A stretch of DNA of 64,000 nt from Perca fluviatilis (taxonomy: Eukaryota > Chordata > Actinopteri > Perciformes > Percidae). How positions within the stretch are numbered: position 1 is the first letter of the stretch; every line of letters starts with the position of its first letter. Below are positions 37,918 through 51,923 of this stretch, in pieces. A program made the position numbers and the translations under genes. The DNA lies in assembly GCF_010015445.1 (NCBI RefSeq), contig NC_053122.1:37635013-37699012 (forward strand), in the 5' to 3' direction. The notes beneath the pieces were generated by a model. It was not told the DNA's origin, searched no databases, and saw nothing but the letters and a program-made list of their open reading frames with translations.

Positions 37918-38109
37918 GTGTATTTCCAAGACTAAACGACCTGTACTTTCTGGGAACACCGACAGGATAAGAGCACAGCAGCCCAGAGTTCACAGCTCAC
38001 ATACTTTCTCCATGTCTCGCCATCGTCTCAAAGCTGCCGCCACCAACTCCGTGACGAAGACATGCCTCACTTGTGCTGAACTATTAATACGCTTCCTCAC
38101 AATGGCTAA

Positions 38110-38125
38110 ATTTGCATAAGCAAAT
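38110..38125. promoter_or_regulatory. Palindromic octamer-like site ATTTGC-ATAA-GCAAAT
   Basis: A perfect 6-bp inverted repeat around ATAA containing the octamer ATTTGCAT, the POU-domain (Oct) binding word. It sits in a unique-looking segment (38030-38290) without transposon marks. Function is inferred from the motif only. Confidence 0.3.
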
Positions 38126-40294
38126 GAGGGCCAAAAGGAGTGATTAGGTTTTGTTTCAGACAGTCATTGCTGCGGCAAATCTCCGCCCAGCAGCTGTTGG
38201 CCTCATTCACGGCAGCGCTAAGTCATTTCAGCGCCGTCACAAAAGGGCGATAGATCGCTGCTATCACCATTGAAATGCAGAGCGCTGAAATAAAAGATCC
38301 AAACACACAGATACACACTTTGCTACAATCCTCAGAACAGAGTCGGATAAAGGAGCGTGGAGAGTCTTCTGTGGCAATCCTAATTATTTAATGAGGTTTT
38401 ACTTTTTTTTTTCTCTACCACAGTTAAACCATTGCATTTAATTAAATAAAGCAAACAACTTTTGGAGCTGTGTGTATGTAAGTGTGTGGAGGGGGAGGGG
38501 TGGGTAATAACATTGAATTCATTGAAACAGGGGGTCTCTTAATCCCAAATGCAGTTAAACTTATCAAAGTGTGGGGGGGGGGGGCGCACCAGAAGAAAAC
38601 ACAATTGTGATTCAACTCATTGGCAACCAGCCGGCTAATTCTGTCCCGCAATTCCCCCAAATAAAAAAAAAAAGTCTTTTGTGTTGGTGTATCCACTGCA
38701 GATACACTAAAATGCTATTGAGCACACCGCTGAGAATTCTGGGTAAAAAAAGAGAGCGTTGTGTCTCCATAGCTGTACCGTTACTATAGGAACAACCATA
38801 TCTACTCCGCACATAAATCCTCATGTGGGGAAAATCAAATGAGGTTTGCAAAACTTCCAAGAAAATTTGGAGACAATTATTTAAATGCAAAGAAGGTGTT
38901 CTCCGTTCTTTTGATGGAGCATTTAAATCATAATTTTGGACTTGTCAGAGTGTATATATTTACTAAGTTTAGACAAAATTGAAAGCTGATGCATTCGAGA
39001 TGCATTTTGGCTTATTTTGTTAAAAACAGAGAAAAATGGCATTGTAGAAATAACTTGTGAAACATATCAAAAGTATTGTTTTGGCATGGAAACAGTTTTG
39101 TATGGAAAGGAGGAGGGAAAAATAGCAGTTTTTCTTTCTCTCACTCCTGCTCTTCTCAAATCTGCAATCAACGTCATATTTGCTTCCTTTCCAACAGTTC
39201 CTTCTTTCTAGCTTTCCCTCCCTTCCTCTCCTGACCACCCAAACCTCCTCTCATCCTTCTCTTTTCCTACCTCCCTGCCTCCCTGGACTAAATGAAAACC
39301 AGTGGTTGGGATGCAGGCTGCAGCTCTGCTGACAGCTTTAGAGAGACTCCCTGCCCTCCATGTGGGAAACCTGAGGCCTCAGCGCTGTGGGGAGCGCGCT
39401 GCGATGAAGACCAGCCTGGGAGGCCTGATCTCCATTTCCTGGAACCAAACACTCACACACAACCACACATATATAATACCATTTACTCATGCAGCTGCAG
39501 CTATCTAATCAGCATCTCGGACAGAAAATCTTCAAATTCGCAGCTTCAGGAGTACAGAAAACACAGTGTTATCCAGCGGCAGATACAGTGGCAGATATGG
39601 GGCATTTTGGAAATGGATCTGAAATGAAGACACATTCAGCAACTGCACGGCCTATTTCTCGCTTAAAATGTTTTCAGAAACACGTTTCTGTGAACTATTT
39701 TCGTAAAATATGAGATCGTATAAATCCAATACAAATTTTCTGTATTACATCTCGCGCAGAAAATACACTCAAGTCGGGGTCGCTTCAGTGTGTTTCAAAG
39801 CACTTTTTGGACCTCAGGGAGCCGACTGATGAGTCCGCCGATGGTCCGTCGGGTTGGTGTGTCGGGGGCTTTAGGTGCAGCATCCAAGCAGTTTTTGGGC
39901 ACCACCTAAGCCGAATGAATATGAAATCAATTGTAAGCATTAAAACTAACTAAATGACTTTTTTTATATCTAATAATTGTAGTTGGTCCCCATTTTGTCT
40001 TTAAGCTTTTTGAGTGTTATGTATGTATTACCTGCTCTAGCTTTCCAACGTTTTAGACACGGGTTTGATAATAATAACGGTCCAAAACACTGAGTAAGAC
40101 TAAATAGTTTCATGTGATGAGTCTTAACAGAACATACTGGACTTCCAACATACAGAACTTCTGGAACATATGCTTTAGGCAAGTGTACTGAACTTGTAAG
40201 AGAAGCCTAAAGACAGCAACAACAAAAGCCCCATATCACAGTTAAACAAGAACACAGTGGATACACAACTGAGCTGCAAGGATCTTTGAGTCAG
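38126..40294. other. Intronic sequence, nothing else recognised
   Basis: Short homopolymers (T near 38405, G near 38575) and a pyrimidine-rich block at 39130-39280. The open frame 39292-39627 has no known domain. Confidence 0.4.
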
Positions 40295-40343
40295 TATTTG
40301 GGATGAGCAATTCTTGTGAATCTTATATCGCAATATTGATATA

Positions 40344-41624
40344 CACTACCGGTCAAAAGTTTTAGAACACCCCAAATTCTTTTTGTTTTTTATTGAAATT
40401 TTAGCAGTTCAAGTCCAATGAATAGTTTGAAATGGTACAAAGGTAAGTGGTGAACTGCCTGAGGTTAAAAAAAATAAATAAAGTAAGTTTACCCAAAACT
40501 GAAAAATAATGTACATTTCAGTATTTTACAAAAAGGCCTTTTTCAGGGAACAAGAAATGGGTTAACAACGTAAAGCTGTTCTGCAGCAATGGAGGTTGAT
40601 CAAGCTTTGAAAGTTGGTGCTACCAATTCCCACAGGTGTTCAAACTTGTCTGGATTACTTACAACCCCCTCTGTTTGTATAAAAGTATTGTTGGAACACA
40701 CTGTGGTACCGTACCCTCGTGAGCATTATTTGAACAGTATTGTACTGCAGAAAGTAGTGTGTTGCTATAAAAATGGCAGGAAAAAGGCAATTAACAATGG
40801 AAGAGAGACCATCATAACACTTAAGAATGTTGGTCTTTCCTACAGAGAAATTGCGAAGAAAGTCAAGGTGTCAGTGAGTACAGTATTCTTCACCATCAAA
40901 AGGCACTTAGAAACTGGGGGAAACTCTGACAGGAAGAGGTCTGGCAGACCCAAAGCCACGACAGAATCAGAAGACAAGTTTCTGAGTCAACAGCTTGAGT
41001 GATAGGCGGCTCACAGGACAACAGCTTCAAGCTTAACAGTGGTCGTAATAAGCAAGTCTCAGTTTCAACTGGAAAGAGAAGACCTGGAGCTGCAGGTTTG
41101 ATAGGTCGAGTTGCAGCAAGAAAGCCATTGGGTTCATCCTACAGCAAGATAATGACCCAAAACATAAGTCCAAGCTATGCCAGAACTACCTTAGCAAAAA
41201 AGAACAAGATGGTAAGCTTAAAAACATGGAGTGGCCAGCACAGTCACCAGACTTAAACCCCATTGAGCTGGTTTGAGATGAACTGGACAGAAAAGTGAAA
41301 GCAAAGCAACCTACAAGTGCCACACATTTATGGGAACTTCTGCAACAGAGTTGGGAAGAACTTTCTGAAGAATATTTGATTTCCATTGTAGAAAGAATGC
41401 AACGAGTGTGTTCAGCTGTTATATCTGCCAAAGGGGGCTACTTTGAGGAGTCTAAAATTTAGAATACATTTTGGTTTATAAAATGATTTCATGATTTCTT
41501 TTTTAACTTAAATTGTTCATTTGTTCTATTCTTTCATTTCAGAGTACAATAAGACATTGAACTGCATGCATTTCAATAAAAACCTGGAAAAATTGGGGTG
41601 TTCTAAAACTTTTGACCAGTAGTG
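40344..41624 (+). mobile_element. Tc1-like transposon, both ends present, internally deleted
   Basis: 1281 bp between TA dinucleotides (40342-40343 and 41625-41626). The inverted ends CACTACCGGTCAAAAGTTTT and AAAACTTTTGACCAGTAGTG match with one change over the outer 20 bp. The transposase inside is broken, so the copy is non-autonomous but retains both ends for recognition. Confidence 0.95.
40773..41461 (+). pseudogene. Broken Tc1 transposase lacking its centre
   Basis: The start ATGGCAGGAAAAAGG (MAGKRQLTMEER) is followed by a frameshift near 40812. The next frame reads ETIITLKNVGLSYREIAKKV, VSVSTVFFTIKRHLETGG, NSDRKRSGRPK, the paired-like DNA-binding domain with its GRPK hook. A TGA follows at 41000. 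Further on, RVAARKPLG joins directly to FI-LQQDND-type codons near 41130, so the part bearing the first catalytic Asp is deleted. QQDNDPKHK (second Asp) and SPDLNPIELV.DELDRKVKA (third acidic residue) follow in other frames, ending AKGGYFEES near 41452. Full-length relatives are about 340-370 residues. Confidence 0.92.
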
Positions 41625-41934
41625 TATATTATGATATAGTACATTTTCTGGAAATTCAATTAGGAAACTATTGATGCATAATGGTAAATCTAATTCTAGA
41701 TTAGATGGGTGTGTCTGTTTATGTTTGAGTGGGAGAGAGTAGATCTTAATGATGCAATGCCACTTAACCTAAATGGGTTAACATACATCTTTGCTACTGA
41801 AGTGGCACTTTTACTGCAGAAGTGTAACACTGATGAAGGCCGAACGGTCCTGAACATTCTGGCTTGTCATCTTTGAGTAAAGCGACTTAATGCCACTGAG
41901 TTCAACCCTCTTCTGTCATTACACATTTATTGAT

Positions 41935-42358
41935 GGGATGTCTCGCGCGGACATACTGGAATTGGCCTTGGCTTCCTTTGTGTTGGCGTTCTAACCTCCG
42001 GTGGATTTGTGAGGACTATGGTTAACTGCTCCTCAGATCTCTGCAGGGTAAATCCAGACAGCTAGCTAGACTATCTGTCCAATCGGAGTTTTCTGTTCCA
42101 CGACTAAAACTACTTTTGAACGTACACATGTTCCACCAAAACAAGTTCCTTCCTGAGACTATTAAGCAGAGGCACCATGGCTCTGTCCGGCGCTTAGCGC
42201 TGCTCAAGACGATTGTGATTGGTTTAAAGAAATGCCAATAAACCAGAGCACGTTTTTCTCCCATCCCGAAATGCTGTGTGGACAGACCCTCCTCCTGCGC
42301 AGCGCAGCGGTGGAAGAAGGTCTGGCGAGTCCACACAGCCAAGGCAAAGCGAGACTAA
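41935..42358 (-). repeat. Interspersed repeat family R1, longest copy (copy 2)
   Basis: Carries GTTGGCGTTCTAACCTCCGG, GTTCCACCAAAACAAGTTCC, GACGATTGTGATTGGTTTAA and GGAAGAAGGTCTGGCGAGTC. Read on the minus strand it matches the order of a percomorph repeat I remember, beginning near AGTCTCGCTTTGCC. Non-coding; the frames over it on both strands are chance. Confidence 0.8.
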
Positions 42359-42776
42359 TCCAACCCTCATCCACCTTTACTGGCTCCCAATTAAGTCCCC
42401 CATTGGATACAAAATCCTCTTCTCACCTACAAATCCCTCCATGCCCCTGGCCCCACAGTACCTCTCCGACCTCCTCCATCCATACACCCCCACCCTGAAA
42501 CCTGCGGTCCTCAGACGCTGGCCTGCTCTCCATTCCCCACAGCAGGCTCTGTACCTTTGGAGACAGAGCCTTTAGTGTTGCAGCCCCATCCCTCTGGAAC
42601 CCCCTCCCTGCAGATATCCGCAATGCTACATCCCTGGACAGGTTTAAAAAAACTCCTCAAACACCACCTGTTCACCACAGCCGACAACCTCCCTTAGTAT
42701 AGCCACTGTAATTCTGTAAAGTGGCCTTGGGTTTCATGAAAGGCGCTATATAAATAAAGATTATTATTATTATTAG
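42359..42776 (+). pseudogene. L2-like LINE 3' end with (ATT)n tail
   Basis: Shifted frames preserve HLYWLPIKSPIGYKIL, APQYLSDLLHPYTPT, DRAFSVAAPSLWNPLP-like and LDRFKK, typical of the L2 reverse-transcriptase C-terminus. The 3' UTR ends GGCGCTATATAAATAAAGAT followed by (TAT)n at 42762-42775. It is 5'-truncated exactly at the junction with the R1 repeat and carries several frameshifts, so it is older than the copy at 16.0-16.5 kb. Confidence 0.88.
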
Positions 42777-43267
42777 TGTCTGTTTTTGGCTAGTAAAGGG
42801 AATTTAGTGACACAAGGTTAACAGACTTCACCACACTGAAGCAAAAACTGTAAATCCTATACTGTCACAAAGTCCTGCTCAGCTATTGCCCACTATGGTC
42901 ATATAGCATTGTTAGAAGCAGCAGAGAAAAATCTCAGACGGTTGATATAACCATAACACGGTATACTGTATGTCGTCATATTGCCCACCCCTATATGAAC
43001 TATCATAACTTGATATTTCAGAAGTCATCTTTATTGTTATGAAACCCAGACCAAAATATCCACTTGTATTATGAAGATTTAGATATTTCATTTGCAGACC
43101 AAACTTGTTTTTGTTTTAAATCATTTAGCAGATTCTAAGATCCTAAAGCATCTTATACTGACAACAAAAGATTATAAAAATATATCTTCATCAGCAAGCC
43201 GAGAGCACAACATCCTGACAGCAGAGCCCATCCATAAAAGGCCAGTTCATCCAGTCTTACAATATGT

Positions 43268-44613
<1,346 letters not shown>

Positions 44614-45266
44614 CTGACACACACAAACTATTTCCTATATAGCACTGTGAACCCATTTCTGAAACCTCTGTAAGAGGAGCTTGTCCTCTGGCTTGACAGG
44701 TAGAGCGAGGTACTACCACTGCCATGGGTACAACAACAACAACAACATATCCACGCAGAGCCTGTGTCACAGTCACGGTACACTATTTGATGAAAATGAT
44801 GCGTTGGAGGAATGACGACTGAGTCTGTACGATTCACAGTTTGAAATTGTTCCAGCCAGGAAATCATCAATGCATAAAAGCCTTCCATCCCCGGAGGCTA
44901 ACCACCAAACAATCCAACAGTTCACATGGCGGCAGATTCCCACTAAAAGGACAGAGCGCTGTTGCTTGGCTGTTTGGCTCGGAAGCTGTTGCTGTGCATC
45001 ACATGAGAGAAAAAAAGCCTTCAGGCGAACGTCATATCTAAGCATCGGAAAACGAACGCAGGCCAAAAGCCTTCGCATCCCGACCAACATTATGAGAGAG
45101 AGCAACACGACACGGAGCGCTAATGGCTGCGAGCCCATATCACACAAAAGAGGATTCCTAATCACCAGAACTATGTTTAATACCCCAGGGGAGTTAAGGG
45201 CACACACAACACACACAAATACCACACAGTTCGCCTGCTGCATCAAAATCTCACTCTATTTCTCTT

Positions 45267-45269
<3 letters not shown>

Positions 45270-45344
<75 letters not shown>
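45270..45344. repeat. (CA)n microsatellite
   Basis: About 75 bp of pure CA repeat. Confidence 0.98.
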
Positions 45345-45346
<2 letters not shown>

Positions 45347-48300
45347 GTGATATTATCTGTGAGCTGCATAACAGACGGCCCATGCTGTGCCTGCTGCTAG
45401 AATAAAAGCAGTGCTTTCATACGGGGCGCTCTGCTATCGCTAATGATTAACCAGATTTGGACAGCACGGCGATTCTCACAACACTTCAAAGACAAAAAAA
45501 TCGGAGGATTCAGTTGCTTTAATAGGCCCCGGGTCCGATCCCGCACGAGAACGCACACTTCAACCCATCAATAAATGTGTAGACTATTTAAAGATGAGGA
45601 CCCTGATGTGATTTTTATGGGGTGTAAGAACATGTCTTGTTGCAAAGAGGGGGGGGGTTGCGGGTTGAGAGAGGATGGAAGACATGGGTGTGTGTGTGTT
45701 TTCTGGTAAAAAGCTACAGCACAAGAGGCAGACAGACGCAGAGCACAATCACAGCTAATCAAAAGCCAGCCAGGCTCGCTTGTTTTCCAAAGGGAAGACA
45801 ATCGTAAATATCTTTATTTCAAAGCGGACTCCGTGCTCCCGACGGTGTGATGAAAAAGGCCCCCCTTCCTCCCCGCCGCGCCCTGTGGTCTGTTGTGTGC
45901 ATGTGTGTGTTTTCTCATTCCCCCCGTCTTTCCTGCAGAATCTGATCTAATAATCGTGAAGTTGAGAAGTGATGCGTCCTGTGCGGCGGTAAGTAAAGGG
46001 ACTCTGGAGTCTCGTGTGTATGTCTATGGCCTAAATAACGGAGCATCGGAGGCCCTGTGCCAAAGATGTTGAAGTTTTAGCATCTTCGCTTTCACTTCAC
46101 CTTTTCACCCTCCCCCTGCCCCTCCCCCTGCTGCTCCTGGAACTTTGTGAGAAAAATGGAGAGACAAGAAAGACAATGTCTGAAGGCGGGGAGCAGGAAC
46201 ATGAAGTGCACAGAGACATTAATACTGTATGTCATCGGCTGGAAGCGGCAGAATACGGGATGAGGAGGGCAGCAAAGACGAGGAACAGGAGCGGGAACAT
46301 TTCAGAGAGGATGTTGCAACACCCTGTAACTCCCCGGCAAACTCTTTCCTGCATCCCTAATGACTCAACTGTTTCATATGCATCGTCAAACAAGTCTTTT
46401 GTTGTCTCCCCTCGATTACAACTGAAGTCCCCACTTACATTCTCCCGGAACATCGCTGAACATCTCCCTCTGGGTTTGATATTCGTAAAAAAGGTCATCA
46501 GGTCGTAAAAAAAAAAAAAGGGGCCATTTCACTGTCAGGGGCCATTCCGCAGAAGGACTTATGAAAAGGAAAATGTGAAATCCATCCCTGTGCTACCTGA
46601 AAGTCAACCCCCGGCCATATATCTGCCACAATGGAGGCCGCAGCAGGTTGGCTGTTTCTCCAAGATTTCAGCCACTGACTGACTGACAAGAGCCGTTCAT
46701 GGGTTTGGAGGTAGGGGAAGGAGGTTTAACAGGGAACAGGCTGGGCTAATGAAAACCAGCAGGCTCTCTGGGTCTGCGCGGCATCGTGCTGCGATTTAAA
46801 CCTAAAGAAAATTGAGACATTCCAGATAGAGCCACGCTTCGTCTGAATGCACAAAATCGCACAAGGGTACAAGAAGACACACCTCGAGTCTATCTAGCTA
46901 GAAAATACACACACATTTACAGACCCAAACAGAGACAAGTGACCTACTCCCCAGTTTGACCTACCCGTCATCATCAAACACACTCTCTCTATCTAAAGCC
47001 TGTCTTTATCAGCACCAGGCCTCTCCACTCAGCATGTACATATGTTTATGTGTGGGGATGCCATTACTCAGAGCTGGGCTCCTACAGTCTTAAATCAAAA
47101 AGCTTATTAGATTATATATAATCCGCCCTTTTCCACTGTCACATGTTTCTCAGTTTAGGATGAATTAATGCACAGTGGGGGTAGGGGGGTATCTGCCTCT
47201 AGGGGGATAACCACTTGATTATTTTCTGGTTAATGGATTTATTGCTTAGGGTTCAAAATGTTAGAAATGTTTTATTGTTCTGGTGGCCAAGTAATCTGAA
47301 ATGCTACCATGTAATCAGAACTGTCTAGATTCCAGGACATTTTGTTGCATGTCATCCCCTCATCTCTCCCCCCGAGTCTATAATATCTGCCATCAAATAA
47401 GGGCAAAATGCCACAGAGAATTTCAGAAAATAGTTTAAAATGTCCATCACAATTTACCAGAGCCCAAAGGCAATATCTTTAAATGGCTTGTTTTGTCCAA
47501 GCAACCCGGAAATATTCCGTTTATAATGATGCGATGAAGACAAAAGCAACAAACCGTCACATCTGAAAGCTGGAAGGAGAGAATGTTTGCCATTTGTGCT
47601 CGATAAACTTAAATGATTTACAGATGATATGAAATTGTTGAGTAACAGTTGACTGCGGATTGGCTATTAATCAACAGTGGAGCACTTAACATACAGATCA
47701 AAAAATACTGTAAAACTAAAATACAAATGTGTTGCACTTAGTAAGGACAGACAGGACTTCACAATACACAACATGCATAATACATGGGAGTCAACATAAA
47801 CACACCAGGGATTGCAGTCGGACAGCTGAGTGATGGAAAGTGCCATCCATGACACTAAATGTGGGTCAACAGCCTTTTAGGGTTACACCGAGCTCTTATG
47901 CTGCCCTTGTGCTAAAACCCAAATGGCCAAGAGTTCCCCACTTACACCCCCGCCTCCCCCCCCACCCCCCTCCGAATCCCATTCCCAGCGGGAGATAAAG
48001 CTGAATGCCAGCGGCCAGCGGCACACTTACGTGCAACATACTGTCAGAGTTAGTCCAGCAGCAGTTAAGTTCTTTTTTAGAGTGCTATTGAGAATGTCGG
48101 CAAATCTTTGATCTGATGAATATTAAATACTTTAAGTGGATTCCACTGAGACAGTTGTGACATTAATGGCTGTGCTGTGCTTCCAGCTCTTTTGTCACTG
48201 TGGACTTTTTGAAAAATAAAGTTTGAATCTTTGATTTGTCTTGGAGAAACCATGTGGGGAAAGTAAATGAAAAAAAAAATATTTCACTTCGTCAACAGGA

Positions 48301-48716
48301 GAACAAGGTGTCAAATCGCAAATACTTTTTGGTTTTCTTTCTCTTTGTTACCTTGTTTGCCTGTTCCTTGATTGGATCAGATACTGTAGGATGTCCCTTT
48401 AAATACATTTTAAACTGCATTTTATTCATTTTCATTGTTCATGGTTGTGTTAACACAACATTTACCAAGTATTTTACTGCATGTATGAAAAGGTTTTGAC
48501 CTCTTAAAGCATAATGTTCTCCATTTTTTATTTTCTACCTAGGATGTTTTTGCTTCATTTAATACATTGAGTAGTTGTGTACGGCATGCACATGACTTTA
48601 TTTCCTGTGTGTGACATTTGAAATAAAAGTCCACGCTGAGGGTCTTCAGATGGACAGTCAGTCTGGCACCAAACAGGAGAGGATGACATCATCACACTAG
48701 CAGACATGGTCAATAC
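45345..48716. other. 3.4-kb intronic stretch without recognised elements
   Basis: Only short homopolymers (A near 46507, C near 47957). A segment at about 45400-45500 with GCTAATGATTAACCAGATTT resembles homeodomain-site-rich regulatory DNA, but nothing decisive is visible. Confidence 0.4.
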
Positions 48717-48900
<184 letters not shown>

Positions 48901-49430
48901 GTGTGTGCGTGCGTGCGTACAGTTTCCTCACTAATCACTCCTTGGTTTATGTTGTTCAGTCTGATACCTTTTGAGTGTCCCCTGGGGCTTTCCCTCGTGT
49001 CTGCAGCACTGTTAGCCATATCACATTGCAAATTCAGACAGTTACAATCCCAAAAAGGAGGGAGAAAAATCAGATATTTTGGTGTATTTACTATTTTCAT
49101 CATATATAACCTAAGAATTTGTTAAATTCATTTCAAGCACCGAAACAATTCAAACACACAACAAAACGCATCATAAGTTAAAGTTTGTTTTCAAAAGAGA
49201 TTTGAGGAATTTCAAAAAGCGAACATCAATGTTTCAGCTTTAAGCGCCAAATTATCTCTTCACACATTGCTCTAGAAAAAATGTGGACCTCACTATAAGG
49301 AAAGCCGAGTTTGTTCTGAACATTTTGATATGAAACACACGGGGATCACTTGTATGCAAATACCCTAAAAAGGTACATTTAAGAAGATACGTGAAAATGC
49401 CCTTAGACCTCAGAGGGTTAAAGGGTAGTG

Positions 49431-49471
49431 CACACACACACGCGCGCACGCACACGCGCGCACGCACACGC

Positions 49472-49560
<89 letters not shown>
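49431..49560. repeat. CG-containing to pure (CA)n microsatellite
   Basis: CACACGCGCGCACGCACACG-type repeats at 49439-49480 grade into about 80 bp of pure CA. Confidence 0.98.
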
Positions 49561-49562
<2 letters not shown>

Positions 49563-49963
49563 CTATGTGAATGTATGACTAAGGGAAATCCTGGGTAAGC
49601 GGAGGATACTTTCCCTTGACTGTAAAATGATGAATGCTCAACAGCACTGCACTAATAAGAGTATAATCTTGAAATACTGTACATGTTTATTTAGCTCGGA
49701 TCAAAGCCTTAATTCGGCTCCTGATTAGGACTCGGAGGGAGGCATTATTTAGTGTGATCGCAGCATGTCGTCTGCTATTAAAATGTTTTGAATATCCAGC
49801 TTGAACACCCATTATATAAATATGAGACATAATCCTCGTCATTAGTGTGAATACATCAATAATGCACTTAAAGGGGAATTACTAGTTCATTTTTCTCCAG
49901 CTGTGGGGATCTAGAAATGTGCCGGATGTCATGTGCTCTTCCCACATGATGCATATTCTATAT
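49561..49963. other. Intronic sequence, possibly unique
   Basis: No transposon marks; contains AT-rich words such as TTAATTCGG and ATTATTTAGTG. Nothing else seen. Confidence 0.4.
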
Positions 49964-50093
49964 CAGGGATCTTCAACAGGGGGTCCAGGACCCTTAGGGG
50001 GTTACTGTAGGCCCAGTTTATTATTACTTCATTTTATACAATAGATGTAGTAGGGGGTCCCTGCTCCGTCTCTCTTTCAGTAGAGGGGTCCAA
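49964..50093. mobile_element. CAGGGATCTTCAAC-type miniature element fragment
   Basis: The terminus CAGGGATCTTCAACAGGGGG, followed by GGTCC..GGACC words repeated on both sides, is known from fish genomes. It stops at the start of the long inverted repeat. Confidence 0.65.
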
Positions 50094-50542
50094 TTCAATA
50101 TGGAGTTGTCAGACGATGTACACATGACCATATTATATCATATCCTAATTTCTTAAGACAATCATGGTTTTGTTCTGAGGAAACTATATTAGATGCATTT
50201 TCTGTCTCCCTGGTCTCTTCTCTTCCTGACTTCTGGGTTTCTGATGAGGTTGGTCTTTCTCTTATTATTGCGCAATAATAATTACTTGTTAACCATCAAT
50301 GCATCAGTGTAGTTGTGCATTATGTTATGCTCGTTTGAGTGCTTTCAGATCAATTCCACAAGAGCTTCACTGACTCATGGCCTCGAAAAACATGAAAGAA
50401 AGTATTAAAAAAAGAATCACCAGGCTGTTAGTGATTGTTCCAATTTATCGGCCTTGATAGTTTTCACTGAGTGCATCTCTAATGTTTATTCTTGAGAGTT
50501 ATCTATTTAGTGTTTATTCAGACTTTCTTTAACTTTTTCCTT
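50094..50542 (+). repeat. Long inverted repeat, left arm
   Basis: Reverse complement of 51501-51923, with about nine or ten substitutions by eye and one extra 26-bp piece at 50456-50481. No gene-like frame. Includes TTATTGCGCAATAATA, itself a short palindrome. Confidence 0.95.
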
Positions 50543-51500
50543 GTTTTGTGACCGGGCTGTTCTTTTTTAAAACCAACTTACAGTAAGTTTGTCTGGGTTT
50601 CCACCCCCCCTCTAAAAGCTGAAGAGACAAACAAGTTGCAAGTCTCAATCTTTGGTTGGAAAAAACAAAAACTGATGGAGCAGCTAAAAAACTGAATGGG
50701 GATTTTTCCAAAAGGCATAAGGAGCACTGTGGAAATAAAGTCTTCACCTGCCTGCTCTCGTTCCAACCTGAGAACACCCAAATGACCCCTAAAAACCCAC
50801 TGAGCCGTCCCCTCCAACATCCATAAAGGATTCCCCGGGGCAGAACATATCTCTCTCCTGTAGCTCTTGGCCTTGATCCAGGGATTAGGACTGGCCTGTC
50901 TCTCCTCATATACACTACAACTGATTCCACCATATAGGAACAGATGGCGGCTGACAGAACCCAACTTTAATATAACCTATCTCACGCCCTACACTCATAT
51001 ATAATTGTTTGTATACGACATGGTGATAAAGTGATGGTGTCAGCCATTTTCAATTATTCTTAATGGATCTCTGGCTGGCAAAACAGCAGGCGTGAGCAGC
51101 GGTGATAGAATCCACCTTGTTCGCTTTAAGAGCTTTGTATTCTGCCGATCAGCTTACCGTAAAACCACAAGATAGAGAACCGCAAATGTGAAAGTTGAAG
51201 CTCCTCTTACTGGCTGAAGACACAGACCTTTAGCCATTTGGATTATTTGATGCAGGAATAGAGAGGTATACTCGCAAAACAATGGAAATGAAGCCAAAAA
51301 TGGGAAACAAAGATTATATATGTAGTTGAAAGATATATATATATACATAAAATGAAGCTGCCATTTGTGGAATAAATACTTTTCTTGTGTAGAAAACTGT
51401 AAAATACTAATTTAATAATTTCTTTAAAAATTTGAACAGGATGTCTGGAGAAGTATGACAATCTCTGTTAATGATAATAATCCCTTCACATATTTTGAAA
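50543..51500. other. Loop between the two inverted arms
   Basis: 958 bp with no recognised transposase or host domain. Minus-strand frames (50529-50933 and 50578-50964) show nothing recognisable. Confidence 0.6.
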
Positions 51501-51923
51501 AAGGAAAAACTTAAAGAAAGTCTGAATAAACACTAAATAGATAACTCTCAAGAATAAACATTAGGCCGATAAATTGGAACAATCACTAACAGCCTGGTGA
51601 TTCTTTTTTTAATACTTTCTTTCATGTTTTTGGAGGCCATGAGTCAGTGAAGCTCTTGTGGAATTGATCTGAAAGCACTCAAACGAGCATAACATAATGC
51701 ACAACTACACTGATGCATTGATGGTTAACAAGTAATTGTTATTGCGCAATAATAAGAGAAAGACAAACCTCATCAGAAACCCAGAAGTCAGGAAGAGAAG
51801 AGACCAGGGAGACAGAAAATGCATCTAATATAGTTTCCTCAGAACAAAATCATGATTGTCTTAAGAAATTAGGATATGATATAATATGGTCATGTGCAGA
51901 TCATCTGACAACACCATATTGAA
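51501..51923 (-). repeat. Long inverted repeat, right arm
   Basis: Mirrors 50094-50542. The outer border is CCATATTGAA at 51914-51923; beyond it the sequences of the two sides diverge. Confidence 0.95.

Larger units (their letters stand above)
40295..42995. mobile_element. Old hAT-like element broken up by later insertions
   Basis: The left part (TTGGGATGAGCAATTC...TATCGCAATATTGATATA, 40300-40343) and the right part (GTATACTGTATGTCGTCATA, then TTGCCCACCCCTA, to about 42994) look like the two ends of an element of the TAGGG(G/C)TGGGCAATAT type. The sequence in between contains a Tc1 copy, an R1 repeat and an L2 fragment. Pairing of the ends is inference. Confidence 0.45.

Noticed and set aside
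50529..50964. Two overlapping minus-strand frames of about 130 residues in the loop of the inverted repeat
   Set aside because: No recognisable domain, no splice signals, overlapping frames of equal quality; chance.
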